Origin: Pelargonium nanum | Taxonomy: Eukaryota; Streptophyta; Magnoliopsida; Geraniales; Geraniaceae | Direction of reading: 5' to 3' | Assembly: GCA_036897485.1 (NCBI GenBank) | Contig: JAYMTF010001716.1 | Span: 1 to 21,696 of the forward strand | Length of the DNA stretch: 21,696 nt | Shown here: piece by piece, positions 19,597-21,696 of the stretch | Layout of the letters: each line of letters begins with the position of its first letter | Position numbering within the stretch: the stretch's first letter is position 1 | Notes under the pieces: generated by a model | Seen by the model: the letters and a program-made list of their open reading frames with translations, nothing else | The model's database searches: none | Told to the model about the DNA's origin: nothing | Program-made: the position numbers and the translations under genes

Positions 19597-19751
19597 ATAT
19601 TATAGAAGGATTTTTGAGTTCACCATTAATTTACCAATTAATCATTTATGAGGATGAGCCAATGTATTTAATTTTATGAGGTAAGATATCATGAATGAGG
19701 AGATTATGAATTCAATTTACTTAGCCTTTTCTGGCTATTTGAGGTTTGACT
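19597..19751 (-). promoter_or_regulatory. Promoter of copy 2: TATA-like, CCAAT and W-box core
   Basis: TATAATAT on the minus strand at 19597-19604. A CCAAT box lies at 19659-19663 in the context GAGCCAATGT, preceded by TTAATCATTTATGAGG (copy 1: TTAATCATTAATGAGG). The TTTGACT W-box core is at 19745-19751 after a TGGCTaTTTGAgG stretch also shared with copy 1. Spacing from TATA to CCAAT is about 30 bp longer than in copy 1. Confidence 0.55.
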
Positions 19752-20484
19752 AATGTGGCAACTCAGCTTCATAAATTAAGGTAACTGCCTTTCTTTTTGT
19801 AAAATATTTAACTTTATCATTGTCTTACATGTACAATTACTTAAGAAGAATTAATATTATCTAATTTATTTATTTACCAATTAATTATTATAATTTTCAT
19901 CGTTTAGATACCCATTTAGTCTATTAATTCATTAATCAAACCTCATGAAATGGACAATAGTAAATATGTTGACAAATTTTTGAGTTATAGAACGTAGTCA
20001 TCTTTTGAAAAATTTGGTGACTAATGTTTATATATTTTACATTGGAATTTGTATTAAAAATGAGTATTTCAACTTTGTACGTTATCTTATATATAGAGCT
20101 TCCGCTTTATTATCATATGTTTCACTTCACGTTGTTTAACTATCATAATTCATATTCACTAATGTTCTAATCCATTACAGTTATTTTTAGAGAGGAACAA
20201 GATAAGTTTTGAATTAAATGATATTTTATGGACCAAATCAACATTTACAATGCTGGGGTATAGAGAACGTTTGGAAAGAAAAAGAGAGCATGATTTGAGT
20301 TATTTTATTATTTATAGTTAAATTGTTTCAAACCCCCCTGCATTTATTCCAATTTTAAAATTAGCCCTCTATTGAAAGTTCTTGCTTGTTTTAAACCTTG
20401 CACTTATATGTTTTTAATTAAAATTTCACCCTTGTCACATGTTGCAACTATTTTCTCAATTACATGTCCCGGTAAACTCTTTGT
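19752..20484. other. Intergenic upstream of copy 2, nothing recognised
   Basis: AT-rich DNA with no supported coding region or RNA. More distal promoter elements of copy 2 could lie here, but none could be singled out. Confidence 0.45.
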
Positions 20485-20504
20485 TCTCTCTCTCTCTCTC
20501 TCTC
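20485..20504. repeat. (CT)n microsatellite
   Basis: About ten TC/CT units directly before the short CATATATACGAGAT stretch that leads into MITE copy B. Confidence 0.9.
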
Positions 20505-20521
20505 CATATATACGAGATAAA

Positions 20522-20674
20522 GATCCCAAGCCATCAATGAAGTTGTGACACATCATTAAAATACTTGGATCCATCAAGTCGCTCTGCTTCTTAAAATTAA
20601 GTGAATATTAATGTGGTGACAACATATTATCGGTTTGGTTTACGCTAAGCCAAAATTAGTTAGACTAAGATTTA
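20522..20674 (+). mobile_element. MITE-like element, copy B
   Basis: Aligns with the reverse complement of 7823-7992: CAAGCCATCAATGAAGTTGTGA, then TCGGTTTGGTTTACGCTAAGCCAA and AATTAGTTAGACTAAGATT, matching CTAAGCCATCAATGAGGTGATGA, TTGGTTTGGCTTAGACTAAGCCAA and AATTAGTTGGCTTAGATTCC. It is more diverged than copy A and its right end is uncertain. No coding capacity. Confidence 0.6.
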
Positions 20675-20872
20675 GGCTAAGCCGTAAGTTGTGACAGACC
20701 TTATTAATTAAAATTATAATTTTTGCGAGTCACTCTACTTCCACAAATTCATTAGAATAGATATAAGTGAAATTTTAAAGTGGTATCATGATTTATTGCT
20801 TTCATCTTTTTCGATGTTCAACTTTATAGTTTTATTGTATATTTTAAATTAGAATGGATGTAGACACAAGAG

Positions 20873-20943
20873 GCACCAGTGGTCTAGTGGTAGAATAGTA
20901 CCCTGCCACGGTACAGACCCGGGTTCGATTCCCGGCTGGTGCA
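20873..20943 (+). tRNA. trnG-GCC: tRNA-Gly (anticodon GCC)
   Basis: A 71-nt cloverleaf. The acceptor arms GCACCAG / CTGGTGC pair fully and are followed by A as the discriminator base. The D-arm box A is TGGTCTAGTGG. The anticodon stem GTACC/GGTAC encloses loop CTGCCAC with anticodon GCC at 20905-20907. The T-arm is CCGGGTTCGATTCCCGG (box B GGTTCGATTCC). No intron. A CAA motif (20867-20869) a few bases upstream fits plant Pol III tRNA starts. The 3' CCA is not encoded, as expected for a nuclear gene. The usual T-run terminator is weak right after the gene; the first long T run is near 21048. Confidence 0.97.
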
Positions 20944-21160
20944 ATTTCCTCAAGGCAATGAAGAATTTGCCGTTGTGTGATGGTGGGTCCATCGCTTACA
21001 TCTGATTCTTTAAAAGATGCTAACAGGCCTTTCTGAGCTTAATGAGTTTTTTTTTTCTTTTTTTTTTCAATAATCTAATTTGGGTTTTTTCGTAGATTTT
21101 TTATTTTTATTTTTTTACTTTTTGTCAAATTGTTTCACTTTTACTTTTTGTGTCAAGTAA

Positions 21161-21210
21161 AAACATCACCATGATATTCAAAAAAAAAAAAAAAAAAAAC
21201 ATCACCATGA
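21161..21210 (+). repeat. Tiny poly-A insertion bounded by a 14-bp target-site duplication
   Basis: AAACATCACCATGA occurs at 21161-21174 and again at 21197-21210. Between them is only TATTC followed by an A run of about 20. This is the scar expected from a nearly fully 5'-truncated LINE/SINE-type retroposition. Confidence 0.7.
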
Positions 21211-21546
21211 AAATGGTTTCATCTTGTCGGTCCATTTTCCATTTTTTCTCAATGTTTAATTCAAATAGAAATTAAAATACTGTTTTTGGATAAATTAAGC
21301 TTTCAACAAAGAGATAGAATCATTTTTAAAGAATTGTTATGGCTTAAATATATATATATTTTTTAAATTGTGAGCGCAAACTAGACATGTTGGACCAAAT
21401 GTTTTAAGCGTTTTAATTTTCTTTTGAGATCTCGGTAAATATGTTGTATTTATTTCATAAATCAATGTTTGTCTCAAGTTGGATGTCTTTGTAATGTTTG
21501 ATTCATTTATAAAGGGTCATCCTTATCTCGTGTTTGATGGACTTAG

Positions 21547-21696
21547 GGCTTGTTTGGTAACACTACTAGAGGGCTAGAAGTCCTGACAAGTCCATTTAAA
21601 AGTTGCTACATAAGCTCTATGCAGGAGATAAAATAGGATTGTCATGTTTGCTTTTAGGGTGATTTTGGACAGCTTTTGAATCATTACACTTTTTGA
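21547..21696. repeat. Possible end of a TE cut by the window edge
   Basis: The motif GGGCTTGTTTGGTAACACTA at 21547 resembles terminal sequences of several plant non-autonomous DNA transposons. The other end lies outside the window, so this is only a pointer. Confidence 0.3.

Overview
This window is nuclear DNA from a flowering plant, most likely a eudicot. The signs are AT-rich non-coding DNA, genes split by short GT..AG introns, a plant-type fasciclin-like arabinogalactan protein (FLA) pair, a Ty1/copia relic, a DUF4283 relic, several MITE-like repeats and one nuclear-type tRNA-Gly(GCC). I cannot name the species from the sequence.

Layout. Positions 771-4788 hold two intronless, tandemly duplicated FLA genes on the minus strand (435 and 381 aa). 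Each has a signal peptide and two FAS1 domains, and neither has a visible GPI-anchor tail. Their upstream regions share a GCCACGTCACC (G-box/ABRE-type) element, but the TATA box is intact in only one. A frameshifted copia reverse-transcriptase fragment lies at 5149-5521.

The rest of the window is dominated by a second tandem pair, also on the minus strand: two multi-exon genes of one family that I do not recognise. I reconstructed them by hand from ORF fragments and splice signals. Copy 1 has coding exons at 9610-5905 (10 exons, 404 aa). Copy 2 has coding exons at 17396-14125 (10 exons, 479 aa). Both have one or two non-coding leader exons upstream, at about 12.44 and 12.03 kb for copy 1 and about 19.57 and 19.08 kb for copy 2. 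Both proteins are rich in Gln, Asn, Ser and Pro and look disordered. They are built from many short exons, nearly all phase 0-0, whose first residues repeat a (G/E)-(M/I)-x-Y theme, which suggests growth by exon duplication. Promoter (CCAAT, TATA-like, W-box core), leader exon and part of the first intron are recognisably shared by the two copies. This pair is the most novel content here.

Between and inside these genes lie repeats: decayed GACGGT-type repeats in introns of both copies, two copies of one MITE family (7823-7992 and 20522-20674), two foldback elements with similar arms (about 8281-8400 and 11352-11472), a DUF4283 pseudogene fragment (about 12901-13161), a tandem repeat (17763-17945), microsatellites and a tiny poly-A insertion with a target duplication (21161-21210). 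The tRNA-Gly gene is at 20873-20943 on the plus strand.

The FLA pair would act at the cell surface or wall. The function of the Q-rich pair is unknown, and nothing in the sequence links the two pairs functionally.
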